Part shown: in pieces, positions 63,987 to 64,000 of the stretch | Layout of the letters: each line of letters opens with the position of its first letter | How positions within the stretch are numbered: the stretch's first letter is position 1 | From: Legionella cardiaca | Lineage (GTDB): Bacteria; Pseudomonadota; Gammaproteobacteria; Legionellales; Legionellaceae | Length of the DNA: 64,000 nt | NCBI RefSeq assembly: GCF_029026145.1 | Contig: NZ_CP119078.1 | Span: 2,971,001 to 3,035,000, forward strand | Direction of reading: 5' to 3' | Notes under the pieces: model-generated | Seen by the model: the letters and a program-made list of their open reading frames with translations, nothing else | The model's database searches: none | Told to the model about the DNA's origin: nothing | Position numbers and translations under genes: made by a program

Positions 63987-64000
63987 TACCGCCTAACCTA

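Overview
The window reads as a chromosomal segment of a member of the Legionellaceae (low G+C Gammaproteobacterium). The evidence is the gene content: mnmG-rsmG-parAB beside a cytochrome oxidase cluster, ubiE-ubiJ-ubiB-tatAB without tatC, a class I PHA synthase, and several eukaryotic-like or effector-like genes (an F-box/choline-kinase fusion, an LRR-ankyrin protein, and proteins preceded by PmrA-type boxes). I cannot name the species. I saw no rRNA, tRNA, CRISPR array, transposase or prophage.

Layout. 0-8 kb: the 5' part of queC, a large membrane/coiled-coil protein, then mnmG-rsmG-parA-parB, tightly packed. 7.7-14 kb (minus): ctaC-ctaD-ctaG-ctaE for an aa3-type oxidase whose subunit II carries a fused haem c, with a four-haem cytochrome c gene upstream. 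14-25 kb: housekeeping and accessory genes (Rieske ferredoxin-like protein, argP/argO pair, flavin monooxygenase, DUF1841, MFS carrier, ubiE-ubiJ-ubiB-tatA-tatB, FMN reductase, patatin).

25.5-48.4 kb is the most interesting part and looks like one large glycolipid/surface-glycan locus. It holds two glycosyltransferases, an SDR reductase, an AspH/LpxO-type hydroxylase, two CDP-alcohol phosphatidyltransferases, a cytidylyltransferase-like NTP transferase, and a translationally coupled minus-strand set of GNAT-like acyltransferase, fatty acyl-AMP ligase and an ACP-alpha-oxoamine synthase fusion. After these come a Wzm/Wzt ABC exporter, a 1746-residue multidomain HAD/methyltransferase/double-GT2 protein, and a DevC-DevA-DevB-TolC-like tripartite exporter. 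My reading is that a fatty acid is activated, loaded onto the fused ACP, condensed with an amino acid to a 3-keto amino lipid, reduced, N-acylated, perhaps hydroxylated, given a phospho-alcohol or sugar headgroup, and exported: a sphingolipid- or ceramide-like pathway. This is inference from families and gene order, not proof.

48.4-64 kb is an accessory region rich in effector candidates: a nitrilase-fold protein with an E-K-C triad and a PmrA-like box, an LRR-ankyrin protein, a clan-CD-like His/Cys protein behind a near-perfect PmrA box, a conserved unknown, and a LicA-like F-box kinase. Ordinary genes are interspersed (msrBA fusion, mltB, DUF4424, CoA-binding protein, phaC, yhhQ). Strong hairpins separate several of these genes.
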